Of a stretch of DNA of 51,157 nt, positions 37,559 through 45,769 are shown piece after piece. Within the stretch, counting starts at the first letter, position 1, and the number at the start of each line of letters is the position of its first letter. Location of the stretch: contig NZ_JAGIBI010000010.1 in assembly GCF_017744395.1 (NCBI RefSeq), forward strand, positions 1 through 51,157, written 5' to 3'. Made by a program: the position numbers and the translations under genes. The DNA is from Herbaspirillum sp. (GTDB lineage: Bacteria > Pseudomonadota > Gammaproteobacteria > Burkholderiales > Burkholderiaceae_D). Under the pieces are notes generated by a model. That model was not told the DNA's origin, made no database searches, and saw only the letters and a program-made list of their open reading frames with translations.

Positions 37559-39016
37559 CTGCGTTCCTTCCGCCAGGCGCGCGCCGTCCCGCGCACGCCA
37601 TTCGCTTCCATTTTCCGGACAGCCCGGCAGCACGCCGCGCCGCTGCTGGCGGCCGCGGTCGCCAGCGCCGCGCTGTGGACGCCGGCCGCGCATGCTCAGG
37701 CCATTACCGAGCGCACCAAGCAGAAACAGGCCGCCGAAAAGGAAAGGGCCGACCTGCAGCAGCGCCTGACGGCCCTGAAGCGCGACATCGACCAGACCGA
37801 GACCGCCAAGGACAACGCCGCCGATGCGCTGGCCGCTTCCGAACAGGCGATCTCCAAGGCCAACCGTTCGCTGCGCGACCTGGCGCAGGAACAGCAGGCC
37901 ACCGAGAGCCGGCTGGCCGAACTGGTGCGCCAGCTCAATGAACTGACCGCGCTGGTCAACGCCCAGCAGGCGCAACTGTCCAAGCTGCTGCGCGAGCAGT
38001 ACGTGGCCGGCAACGAAGACCGCATCAAGCTGCTGCTGTCGGGCGACAATCCCAACCGCATCAACCGCGAACTGCAGTACATGGGCTACGTCTCGCAAGC
38101 CCAGGCCAAACTGATCGAAACGCTGCGAGCCAACCTGCAGGCGATCCGCAGCAACAAGGCCGACACCCAGAACGCCAAGTTCGAACTGGAAGAGATCGCC
38201 CAGGAAGAAAAAGAACAGAAGCAGGTGCTGGAGAAGGAAAAGGCGCGGCGTTCGACCCTGCTGGCGCAGTTGTCGACCAAGCTCAATTCGCAGCGCAAGG
38301 AAGCCGGCCGCATCGAGCAGGACCAGCAGCGGCTGTCGGCCCTGGTCGACAAGCTGGCGCAGATCATCGAGCAGCAGAAGAAGGCCGAAGCCGAGGCGCG
38401 CGAGAAGCGCCGCCAGGAACAATTGGCCAAGGCCCGTGCCGAACGCGAGAAGCGCCTGGCTGAGCAGCGCGCGCGCGCCGCCGAAGCGGCCAAGGCCGGC
38501 AAGCCGGCGCCGAAGATGCCGGATCCGGCCGACGCCATCGACGACGACGAACCGCCCAAGACCGCTTCGCTGGGCCGCAACGACACGCTGCCCGAACTGC
38601 AGCAGGACAATTTCGGCAAGCCTTTCGCCAGCCTGCGCGGGCAACTGCGCCTGCCGGTCAGGGGCGACCTGACGGCCAAGTTCGGCAGCCGCCACGGCGA
38701 CGGGCCGACCTCGCGCGGCCTGTTCATCCGCGCCGCGGAAGGCGCGGAGGTGAGGGCGGTGGCGGCCGGGCGGGTGGTGTTCGCGGACTGGCTGCGCGGT
38801 TTCGGCAACCTGATCATCGTCGACCACGGCAACCAGTACATGACGATCTACGGCAACAACCAGTCGGTATTGAAGCGCGCCGGCGACCTGGTCAAGGCCG
38901 GCGAAGGCATTGCCACCGCGGGCAACAGCGGCGGCAACGAACAATCGGGTTTATACTTTGAAATGCGGCATCAAGGCCGCGCATTCGACCCACTGGGGTG
39001 GGTAACTACTAGGTGA
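37559..39016 (+). CDS. EnvC-like murein hydrolase activator with degenerate LytM domain; unusual start
   Basis: EnvC-type proteins sit in the periplasm and switch on cell-wall amidases during division. The product has a signal peptide (APLLAAAVASAALWTPAAHA), a long coiled coil of about 300 residues rich in Glu, Lys, Gln and Arg, and a C-terminal LytM/M23 domain (LRLPVRGDLTAKFGSRHGDG onward). The zinc ligands of active LytM enzymes are missing: the first His site reads TSRGLF, and the HxH site reads LYF, so it is an activator, not an enzyme. No ATG, GTG or TTG exists in frame between the stop at 37451 and GTG 37925, which would cut off the signal and most of the coil. CTG 37559 (three bases after the gpmA stop) or ATT 37610 must be used, unless a base error hides a start. 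Confidence 0.82.
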   Translation: MRSFRQARAVPRTPFASIFRTARQHAAPLLAAAVASAALWTPAAHAQAITERTKQKQAAEKERADLQQRLTALKRDIDQTETAKDNAADALAASEQAISKANRSLRDLAQEQQATESRLAELVRQLNELTALVNAQQAQLSKLLREQYVAGNEDRIKLLLSGDNPNRINRELQYMGYVSQAQAKLIETLRANLQAIRSNKADTQNAKFELEEIAQEEKEQKQVLEKEKARRSTLLAQLSTKLNSQRKEAGRIEQDQQRLSALVDKLAQIIEQQKKAEAEAREKRRQEQLAKARAEREKRLAEQRARAAEAAKAGKPAPKMPDPADAIDDDEPPKTASLGRNDTLPELQQDNFGKPFASLRGQLRLPVRGDLTAKFGSRHGDGPTSRGLFIRAAEGAEVRAVAAGRVVFADWLRGFGNLIIVDHGNQYMTIYGNNQSVLKRAGDLVKAGEGIATAGNSGGNEQSGLYFEMRHQGRAFDPLGWVTTR

Positions 39017-39019
39017 CAC

Positions 39020-40513
39020 ATGGGCAGCAAACTCAAGAATATCAGTCTGATCGGGTTGGGCATGGTGGCGGGCGCCACGGCGATGATCCAGTTCGATGCC
39101 ATCGCGCAGAAGAACGCAACGGCATCGCTGCCCTTGGAAGAGTTGCGCCAGATGGCCGACGTGTTCGGCCTGATCAAGTCCGACTATGTCGAGCCGGTAG
39201 AGGACAAGAAGCTGCTGACTGAAGCCATTTCCGGCATGGTCGCCTCGCTCGACCCGCACTCGGCCTACCTGGACAAGAAGGCCTACAAGGAACTGCGCGA
39301 AGGCACCATGGGCAAGTTCGTCGGCCTGGGCATCGAGGTCGGCATGGAAGACGGCTACGTCAAGGTGATTTCGCCGATCGAGGATTCCCCCGCATTCAAG
39401 GCCGGCATCAAGGCCGGCGACCTGATCACCCGCCTGGACAACACCCCGGTCAAGGGCCTGACCCTGGACGAGGCGGTCAAGAAGATGCGCGGCGAGCCCA
39501 ATACCAAGATCACGCTGACCATCGCCCGCAAGGAAGAAGACAAGCCCATCATCCTGACCATCACGCGCCAGGAAATCCGCGTGCAAAGCGTCAAGTCCAA
39601 GGTCATCGAACCCGGCTACGCCTGGCTGCGCGTGACCCAGTTCCAGGAACCGACGGTGGACGACATGGCCAAGAAGCTGGCCGCGATCTACGCCCAGGAA
39701 CCGAACCTGAAGGGCCTCGTGCTCGACCTGCGCAACGACCCGGGCGGCGTGCTGCCGGGCGCCATCGGCGTGTCGGCCGCGTTCCTGCCGCGCGACTCGG
39801 TGGTGGTGTCGACCAACGGCCAGTTGCCCAGCTCCAAGCAGACCTTCTACGCCAAGCGCGAGTTCTACGCCTCCAATCCGCTGAACGACCCGCTGTCGCG
39901 CCTGCCGGACGCCATCAAGAAGGTGCCGATGGTGGTGCTGGTCAACAGCGGCTCGGCCTCGGCTTCCGAAATCGTGGCCGGCGCGCTGCAGGACTACAAG
40001 CGCGCCGTCATCATGGGCACGCAGACCTTCGGCAAGGGCTCGGTGCAGTCGGTGATCGCGCTGCCGCCCGAGAAGAACACCGCGGTCAAGCTGACCACCG
40101 CGCGCTACTTCACGCCCAACGGCCGCTCGATCCAGGCGCGCGGCATCGTGCCTGACATCATGGTCGACGAATACCCGGACGGCGACGGCCTGAACGGCCT
40201 GCGCCTGCGCGAGGCCGACCTGTCCAAGCACCTGACCAACGACACCGACAAGTCGGCCGAGGTCAAGGCGCAGACCATGGACGAAATGGCCGAGGAACGC
40301 CTGATCGCCGCCGAGAAGAAGCGCAAGCCGCTGGACTTCGGCAGCAAGGACGACTTCCAGCTGTCGCAGGCCCTGAACCACCTGAAGGGTTTGCCGGTGA
40401 AGGTCTCCAATGCCAAGCCGGAAGTGCGCAACGAGGAAGGCAAGGACAGCGCGCCGGCCAAGGACGACGGCAAGGACAACAAGGCGCCGCCGGCCAAGAG
40501 CCCGGCCAAGTAA
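39020..40513 (+). CDS. S41-family C-terminal processing peptidase
   Basis: CtpA-type proteases degrade or process periplasmic proteins, including cell-wall hydrolases. The 497-residue product has an N-terminal signal or anchor (LKNISLIGLGMVAGATAMIQFDAIAQ), a PDZ domain (about 95-180, GLGIEVGMEDGYVKVISPIEDSPAFKAGIKAGD) and the S41 core with the Ser-Lys dyad in NSGSASASEIVAGALQDYKRAVIMGTQTFGKGSVQS. It starts three bases after the EnvC-like gene, and the pairing of the two in an operon is widespread. The tail after residue 450 is rich in Lys, Asp and Pro. Confidence 0.94.
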   Translation: MGSKLKNISLIGLGMVAGATAMIQFDAIAQKNATASLPLEELRQMADVFGLIKSDYVEPVEDKKLLTEAISGMVASLDPHSAYLDKKAYKELREGTMGKFVGLGIEVGMEDGYVKVISPIEDSPAFKAGIKAGDLITRLDNTPVKGLTLDEAVKKMRGEPNTKITLTIARKEEDKPIILTITRQEIRVQSVKSKVIEPGYAWLRVTQFQEPTVDDMAKKLAAIYAQEPNLKGLVLDLRNDPGGVLPGAIGVSAAFLPRDSVVVSTNGQLPSSKQTFYAKREFYASNPLNDPLSRLPDAIKKVPMVVLVNSGSASASEIVAGALQDYKRAVIMGTQTFGKGSVQSVIALPPEKNTAVKLTTARYFTPNGRSIQARGIVPDIMVDEYPDGDGLNGLRLREADLSKHLTNDTDKSAEVKAQTMDEMAEERLIAAEKKRKPLDFGSKDDFQLSQALNHLKGLPVKVSNAKPEVRNEEGKDSAPAKDDGKDNKAPPAKSPAK

Positions 40514-40533
40514 GCATTCAGGTACTTTGTGCC

Positions 40534-40560
40534 AGGCCGCTCCCCCGGGCGGCCTTTTTT
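40534..40560 (+). terminator. intrinsic terminator after the S41 peptidase
   Basis: AGGCCGC (40534-40540) pairs with GCGGCCT (40549-40555) around TCCCCCGG, followed by a T6 run. Confidence 0.82.
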
Positions 40561-40583
40561 CATGGGGTTTCACACATTTCGCC

Positions 40584-41339
40584 ATGAACGACCAACAATT
40601 GCTGCGCTACTCGCGCCACATCCTGCTCGACGAGATCGATATCGAAGGCCAGTCGCGCCTGTTGGCCGGGCACGCGCTGGTGATCGGCGCCGGCGGCCTG
40701 GGCTCGCCGGCCGCCATGTACCTGGCTTCGGCCGGGATCGGCCGCATCACGCTGGTGGATAACGACACGGTCGACCTGACCAACCTGCAGCGGCAGATCA
40801 TGCACACCACCGGCCGCGTCGGCCAGGCCAAGGTCGAATCGGGCCGCGAGGCGCTGCGCCAGATCAACCCGGATACCGAAGTGGCGGCGCTGGCCGAACG
40901 CCTCGAAGGCGAGCGTTTGCAGCAACTGGTGGCGCAGGCCGACGTGGTGCTCGACTGCAGCGACAACTTCGCCACCCGCCATGCCGTCAACCGCGCCTGC
41001 GTCGCCGCCGGCGTGCCGCTGGTGTCGGGCGCGGCGATCCGTTTCGACGGCCAGGTCAGCGTGTTCGACACCCGCAGTGAGGATTCGCCGTGCTATGCCT
41101 GCCTGTTCCCGCCCGAGCGTGAATTCGAGGAGGTGCAATGCTCGATGATGGGCGTGTTCTCGCCGCTGGTGGGCATCATCGGCACCATGCAGGCGGCCGA
41201 GGCCCTGAAGCTGGTGGCCGGCATCGGCCGTTCGCTGGCCGGGCGGCTGCTGATCCTGGAAGCGCGCGAGATGGAGTGGACCTCGATCACGGTGGCGCGC
41301 GACCGCCATTGTCCCGTGTGCGGGAACCGGCACGGCTGA
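40584..41339 (+). CDS. MoeB/ThiF-family adenylyltransferase
   Basis: E1-like enzymes of this family adenylate the C terminus of ThiS or MoaD for sulfur transfer in thiamine or molybdopterin synthesis. The 251-residue product has the ATP-binding GAGGLGSPAAMYLASAGIG (about 35-53), DNDTVDLTNLQRQ, and a zinc site made by CYAC and CPVC near the C terminus. It starts MNDQQLLRYSRHILL, the family start; the open frame upstream is not coding. Which of the two pathways it serves cannot be decided here. Confidence 0.92.
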   Translation: MNDQQLLRYSRHILLDEIDIEGQSRLLAGHALVIGAGGLGSPAAMYLASAGIGRITLVDNDTVDLTNLQRQIMHTTGRVGQAKVESGREALRQINPDTEVAALAERLEGERLQQLVAQADVVLDCSDNFATRHAVNRACVAAGVPLVSGAAIRFDGQVSVFDTRSEDSPCYACLFPPEREFEEVQCSMMGVFSPLVGIIGTMQAAEALKLVAGIGRSLAGRLLILEAREMEWTSITVARDRHCPVCGNRHG

Positions 41340-41736
41340 GCGCTTGGAACAGCGTTTGCTGCGCTGCGGAAAGAGGGCGCCGAAGCGCCTATTTCCCCGC
41401 GGCCTTCTGGTATAAACTGTAATCGGTTTGCCAACCGCATTTTGCAAGCAGCGCTCAAGGCGCGCTTCGCCTTGTATCCCGCCCTGCAGCCACTTTTGTC
41501 CAACTCCGCCGCGTTCGGCAAGCCCGGCGGCGATGGCCTGGCGGGAACGTAGTCAAAGTCCTTGGCATCGCAGAGTGTTGGTGTACAATCCTTGACCGCG
41601 AAAAAGGCTGTGCCATCGGCAGCCCGGATCGACAGCAGGATCAATATCGGCACGGGAAGTGGATTCAAAAGCGACCAGTTCCGGCAGCAAGCAAGGCCGC
41701 CGCCGGGCCATTGGATATAGTTGAAAAACCGTAGTA
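41340..41736 (+). other. 397-base gap before dksA, including its leader
   Basis: No coding frame fits. It contains a short stem after the MoeB/ThiF gene (GGCGC-CGAA-GCGCC near 41377-41390), a TATAAA at 41411-41416 without a -35 partner, and the good promoter at 41562-41589. The final 140 bases are a dksA leader without obvious strong structure. Confidence 0.5.
41562..41589 (+). promoter_or_regulatory. sigma-70 promoter of dksA
   Basis: TTGGCA (41562-41567) and TACAAT (41584-41589) are 16 bases apart, each five of six to consensus. Transcription would start near 41596 and give a leader of about 140 bases. Confidence 0.65.
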
Positions 41737-42198
41737 TTGAAAGTCAGCGAAGTGGCAACTAAAACTCCCAAAACTACCCCTGCAGCGCAACCATTGCTCA
41801 CTGAGGAACAAATCCTCAAGATGGACGAGAAGGACTACATGAACGAAGCGCAGCTCGCTTTCTTCAAGGCCCGCCTCAAGCAATTGGAAAAGGATCTGCT
41901 GAAGAATGCGGACGAAACCACCGAACACCTGCGCGAAACCGTGCTGGTGCCGGATCCGGCCGACCGCGCCACCATCGAGGAAGAACACGCCCTCGAACTG
42001 CGCACCCGCGATCGCGAACGCAAACTGCTCAAGAAGGTCCAGCAGTCCATCGTCGCCATCGACAACGGCGAATACGGCTGGTGCGAAGAGACTGGCGAGC
42101 CGATCGGCATCCCTCGTCTGCTGGCGCGTCCGACCGCGACCCTGTCGCTGGAGGCGCAGCAACGCCGCGAGCTCAAGCAAAAGCTCTACGGCGACTGA
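41737..42198 (+). CDS. dksA: RNA polymerase-binding transcription factor DksA, cysteine-poor form
   Basis: DksA enters the polymerase secondary channel and with ppGpp adjusts rRNA and amino-acid promoters. The 153-residue product has the coiled coil with the tip motif DPADRA (Asp73, Asp76, Ala78) and the C-terminal globular domain GEYGWCEETGEPIGIPRLLARPTATLSLEAQ. Of the four zinc cysteines only Cys116 remains; the others are Thr119, Ser137 and Ala140, so zinc binding of the classical kind is not expected. The start is TTG 41737 or, as in several relatives, GTG 41752 (VATKTPKTT); neither has a strong ribosome binding site. Confidence 0.93.
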   Translation: MKVSEVATKTPKTTPAAQPLLTEEQILKMDEKDYMNEAQLAFFKARLKQLEKDLLKNADETTEHLRETVLVPDPADRATIEEEHALELRTRDRERKLLKKVQQSIVAIDNGEYGWCEETGEPIGIPRLLARPTATLSLEAQQRRELKQKLYGD

Positions 42199-42201
42199 TC
42201 C

Positions 42202-42230
42202 CGGCCCGGCAGGGCCCTGCCCCCGGGCCG
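42202..42230 (+). other. GC-rich hairpin after dksA
   Basis: CGGCCC (42202-42207) pairs with GGGCCG (42225-42230) outside an inner GGCAG/CTGCC stem. There is no T-run. It may be a 3' stability stem or a weak terminator. Confidence 0.35.
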
Positions 42231-42381
42231 CCGCGGCCGAGGGGCAAGCGCCGGCAGCGTTCTGGCCGCCGGCGTGGATCGGCTGACTGCATCGTTTGCC
42301 GATTTCCCGTTTTTTCTGAGCATTCCCGGGTGCCGCCGCCATCGAGCGACATGGCGCGGCGCCGAAGCTGATTCACCTACC

Positions 42382-42792
42382 ATGCCCATCCTGCGTTTCA
42401 CGCGCCGTTCCGCCTTCATCGCCTTGCTGGCGGTGTCGCTGCTGTTCGCGCAGGCAATGGGCTTCCTGCACGGCATCGCGCACGCCGGGTGGCCGGGCGG
42501 CGCCGTGCATTCGCTGATCGACGAGTCGCTGTTCGACGAAGGCGACGAACATCCCCAATATCCCCAATTTGCATCGACCGCCTCCGGCGGCCAGGAGCAG
42601 GCCGTTCACGGCGGTGACGCGCACCATTCCTGCGCGGCCTACGACGCCGCCACGCTGTCGGCCGGCGTGCACTTCGATTTCCCCCTGCCGCCGCTGCTGC
42701 CGCCCGCGCGCATGCTGGCACTGTGGCAAGCCTTCGCATCCTGGGATGCGCCTTTTGTCTGCCATTTCTCCCCGCGCGCCCCGCCGCGCTGA
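42382..42792 (+). CDS. small His-rich exported protein next to a TonB receptor
   Basis: The 136-residue product has an N-terminal hydrophobic segment (AFIALLAVSLLFAQAMGFLHGIAHA) that reads as a signal peptide or anchor. The rest is rich in His, with HHSC at 81-84 followed by AAYDAATL and VCH near residues 127-128, a pattern like the DUF2946-type proteins found beside metal receptors in betaproteobacteria. That family call is tentative. Metal binding in the periplasm is the likely role; zinc or copper cannot be told apart. ATG 42382 is chosen because the signal peptide follows directly. Confidence 0.7.
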   Translation: MPILRFTRRSAFIALLAVSLLFAQAMGFLHGIAHAGWPGGAVHSLIDESLFDEGDEHPQYPQFASTASGGQEQAVHGGDAHHSCAAYDAATLSAGVHFDFPLPPLLPPARMLALWQAFASWDAPFVCHFSPRAPPR

Positions 42793-42973
42793 ATTCCTCT
42801 CCCCCCACTGATCCAGCATTTCGTTGCCGGTTGTCTTTCGTGATCCGGCCGCATGTTCGCCGTCGCCTTGTGCGGTCCGGCGGCGCCGCGGCATGGGCGC
42901 GTCCGGACGGCCGGCGTATCGGCGCCGACGGCACAGGCCGGCCGGCGCATTGCATGCACTACGAGGAATTCAC

Positions 42974-45022
42974 ATGGCAATCCCATTTTCACTGCAACGC
43001 CAACTCATCTCCGCCGCGGTAGCTTCCGCGCTGGCAACCTGGGCCGCTCCGGCCCTGTCGGCCAGCGCCGCCGACAATGCGGCCGTCCCCGAACAACAAG
43101 CCGCGCTGCAGCCCATCGTCGTGACCGCCACCCCCTTCGCTTCGGAGCAGGATGTGCAAGTGCTCGCTCCCGCCAAGGTGCTGGCCGGCGACGAGTTGAA
43201 GAACAAGCTAGGCAATTCGCTGGGCGACACCCTGTCCTCCGAGTTGGGCGTGTCGGCCTCGGCCTTCGGCGCCGGCGCCTCGCGGCCCATCATCCGCGGC
43301 ATGGAAGGGCCGCGCGTGATGGTGCTGCAAAACGGCATGGCGGTGTCCGACGTCTCCACCGTCTCCAACGACCACGCGGTCGCCACCGAAGCCGCCACCG
43401 CGCGCCAGATCGAGATCCTGCGCGGCCCGGCCGCGCTGCTGTACGGCTCGGGCGCCATCGGCGGCCTGGTCAACGTGGTCAACGACCGTATCCCGACCGA
43501 ACTGGTCGGCAGGCCCACCGGCACCGTTGAAGGGCGCTACGGCACCGTCGACGGCGAGAAGAACGGCTCCTTCTCGCTGGATACCTCGGCCGGCCCGATC
43601 GGCCTGCATGTCGACGGCAACTATCGCGACACCGACAACTACAAGATCCCCGGCAATGCCAGGCAAGGCGACGCTTCCACCGCCTCGGGCCGCCTGCCCA
43701 ATTCGTTCACGCACGAGACCAGCGGCGGCGTGGGCGCATCCTATATCGCCGACTGGGGCTACGTCGGCCTGTCGGCCTCGACACTGGACGATCACTACGG
43801 CATCCCTACCGCCGAGATGTCCTTCATCGACCTGCACCAGAGCCGCTATGACATCGACACGCTGGTGAACAACCCCTTCGCCGGCATCGAGAAGTTCCGT
43901 TTCCGCTTCGGCTATACCGACTACACCCACACCGAAAAGCAGCAGGACGGCACGCCCGCCACCGTGTTCAAGAACCGCGTGCTGCAGACGCGCTGGGAGC
44001 TGACCCACGCGCCGCTGGCCGGCTGGCATGGCACCTTCGGCGTGCAGACCGAGCAAGGCAACTACTCGGCGCTGTCGGCTGCCACCGGCACTTCCGAACT
44101 GACGCCGCCGACACGCTCCTCGTCCTTCGCCGGCTTCCTGGTGGAGGAGCGCCAGTTCGGCCAGGTGCTGGCCAGCACCGGCCTGCGCGCCGAGAGCGTG
44201 AGCCGGCGGCCCGACAGCGGCAGTGGTTTGGCGGGGCGCGACTTCAGCCTGCTGTCATGGTCGGCCGGCGCCCTGTGGGCCTTCCAGCCCGGCTACGGCC
44301 TGGGGCTGACCTACTCGCTGGCGCAGCGCGCGCCGACGGTGGAGGAGCTGTATTCCAACGGCCCGCATGAATCGACCGCGACGTTCGACATCGGCGACAG
44401 CCAATTGAAGAAGGAGACTTCCCACAACATCGAGCTGACGCTGCAAAAGACGGAGGGACTGGTGCGCTGGAAGGGCAACCTGTTCCGCAACAAGGTGGGC
44501 AACTACATCTATGGCCGCACCAACGGCCAGGTGGATGCGGAAGGCAATGCCGACCCGGCCGGCGAATTCACCCAGCGCTTCTGGTCGCAGGGCGACGCCA
44601 CCATCCGCGGCGCCGAAGCGGAAGTCACCTGGAACTGGAACGGCCAGGGCCTGTCGGCGCGCGCCTTCGCCGATACGTCGCGCGGCACGCTGGACGATCT
44701 GGGCAACCTGCCGTTGCAGCCGGCTACCCGTTACGGCTTCGAACTGGGCTACAAGACCGGCCCCTGGAACAGCGGCATGAAAGTGCTGCGCGCGCAGAAG
44801 CAGGATCGCCTGGCGTCCTTCGAAAACTATGAAACGCCGGCCTACACCCAGCTCGATGCCAACCTCTCGTACACGCAGAAGTGGAGCGGCGTGAAGCTGA
44901 CCTGGTTCGCGCTGGCGCGCAACCTGCTGAACCAGGACATCCGCCTGTCGACCTCGGTGCTCAGGGAGTCGGTGCCGCTGGGCGGGCGCAACCTGATCGT
45001 GGGTGTGCGCACCAGCTTCTGA
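42974..45022 (+). CDS. TonB-dependent outer membrane receptor, ZnuD-like
   Basis: The 682-residue product has a signal peptide ending near Ser30-Ala, a TonB box (PIVVTATP, about 47-54), a plug domain with SRPIIRGMEGPRVMVLQNG and ILRGPAALLYGSGAIGGLVNVV, and a beta barrel ending in the terminal Phe. The plug (VSTVSNDHAV and NDRIP segments) resembles the meningococcal zinc receptor ZnuD more than siderophore receptors. With the upstream His-rich protein it suggests uptake of a metal ion. GAGGA precedes ATG 42974; the frame is open 50 codons earlier. No Zur or Fur box was recognised upstream. Confidence 0.88.
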   Translation: MAIPFSLQRQLISAAVASALATWAAPALSASAADNAAVPEQQAALQPIVVTATPFASEQDVQVLAPAKVLAGDELKNKLGNSLGDTLSSELGVSASAFGAGASRPIIRGMEGPRVMVLQNGMAVSDVSTVSNDHAVATEAATARQIEILRGPAALLYGSGAIGGLVNVVNDRIPTELVGRPTGTVEGRYGTVDGEKNGSFSLDTSAGPIGLHVDGNYRDTDNYKIPGNARQGDASTASGRLPNSFTHETSGGVGASYIADWGYVGLSASTLDDHYGIPTAEMSFIDLHQSRYDIDTLVNNPFAGIEKFRFRFGYTDYTHTEKQQDGTPATVFKNRVLQTRWELTHAPLAGWHGTFGVQTEQGNYSALSAATGTSELTPPTRSSSFAGFLVEERQFGQVLASTGLRAESVSRRPDSGSGLAGRDFSLLSWSAGALWAFQPGYGLGLTYSLAQRAPTVEELYSNGPHESTATFDIGDSQLKKETSHNIELTLQKTEGLVRWKGNLFRNKVGNYIYGRTNGQVDAEGNADPAGEFTQRFWSQGDATIRGAEAEVTWNWNGQGLSARAFADTSRGTLDDLGNLPLQPATRYGFELGYKTGPWNSGMKVLRAQKQDRLASFENYETPAYTQLDANLSYTQKWSGVKLTWFALARNLLNQDIRLSTSVLRESVPLGGRNLIVGVRTSF

Positions 45023-45079
45023 TGAAGAAGCCGGGGGAGGGCGCCCCTTCCCCCGGACCGGGCCACAAGACTGCGGGCA

Positions 45080-45613
45080 TCACGGCGCCGGCGGGAAATC
45101 CAGCGCGGTGTCGTTGACCCGGTTGTACAGGTTGGTGAAGGTGATCGCGGTTACCGCCAGCAGCGTGTCGACGATCTGCGCATCGCTGTAGGCGGCGCGT
45201 ACCCGTTCCACCAGTTCCGCCGGCGCCGTGCCGCGCGTGGCGACCAGGCTGCGCGCGAATTCGGCCAGCAGGTCCAGCCTGGCGTCGCCGGATGGCCGGC
45301 CGTGGCGCAGGCCGAGCATGGCGGCGTCTTGCAGCCCCACCTTCCTGCCCATCAACGTGTGCGCCGCCAGGCAGTAATCGCAGCCGGCCTGTTCGCTCAC
45401 GGCCAGCTTGACGGTTTCGATCTCCTGGGGCGACAGGGTACTCTTGCGCAGGGCGCCGTCCAGGTGCAGCACCGACTCCAGGGCGACGGGGCTCAGCATG
45501 CCGATGCCGGCGTAGGCATTGGGCACCTTGCCCACGCCGGCCTTGATGGCGGCGAACAGTTGCGCGGCCTGGCCGCTGGCTTCGGTGATCGGTGCAATGG
45601 TGAGGCGGGACAT
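45080..45613 (-). CDS. carboxymuconolactone decarboxylase/AhpD-like protein (second copy)
   Basis: The 177-residue product has the AhpD redox motif E74...C78-D-Y-C81-x3-H85 in SEQAGCDYCLAAHTLMGRKVG. It would act as a peroxidase or thiol-dependent reductase. It is longer than and only distantly similar to the one at 23655. AAGGAG before the ATG at 45613 fixes the start. It is divergent from an AraC regulator, its likely controller; no ECF41 promoter is seen upstream. Confidence 0.88.
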   Translation of the reverse strand: MSRLTIAPITEASGQAAQLFAAIKAGVGKVPNAYAGIGMLSPVALESVLHLDGALRKSTLSPQEIETVKLAVSEQAGCDYCLAAHTLMGRKVGLQDAAMLGLRHGRPSGDARLDLLAEFARSLVATRGTAPAELVERVRAAYSDAQIVDTLLAVTAITFTNLYNRVNDTALDFPPAP

Positions 45614-45689
45614 GATTTCTCCTTTTGGCTGGGGCGCGGGCACTCGTCATCGGCGGGATCGCCGTCTGTCCGTTCCCGCGCACGGTTCC

Positions 45690-45717
45690 AATATAGGCTT
45701 GCATGGTGGGATTGTTG
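45690..45717 (-). promoter_or_regulatory. candidate promoter of the second AhpD-like gene
   Basis: On the minus strand TCAACA (45717-45712) and TATATT (45695-45690) are 16 bases apart. The stretch between here and the AraC start (45720-45768) is AT-rich with repeated TTGAATCGC/AATTGCTC/AATCTCAAGCG-like words, a plausible site for the AraC protein. Confidence 0.35.
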
Positions 45718-45769
45718 ATGCTTTTGAATCGCTTAAAATTGCTCAAAAATCTCAAGCGATGGAGAAGAC

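Noticed and set aside
37925..39016. EnvC-like gene starting at GTG 37925
   Set aside because: This would remove the signal peptide and about a quarter of the protein, although the upstream frame is clearly coding.
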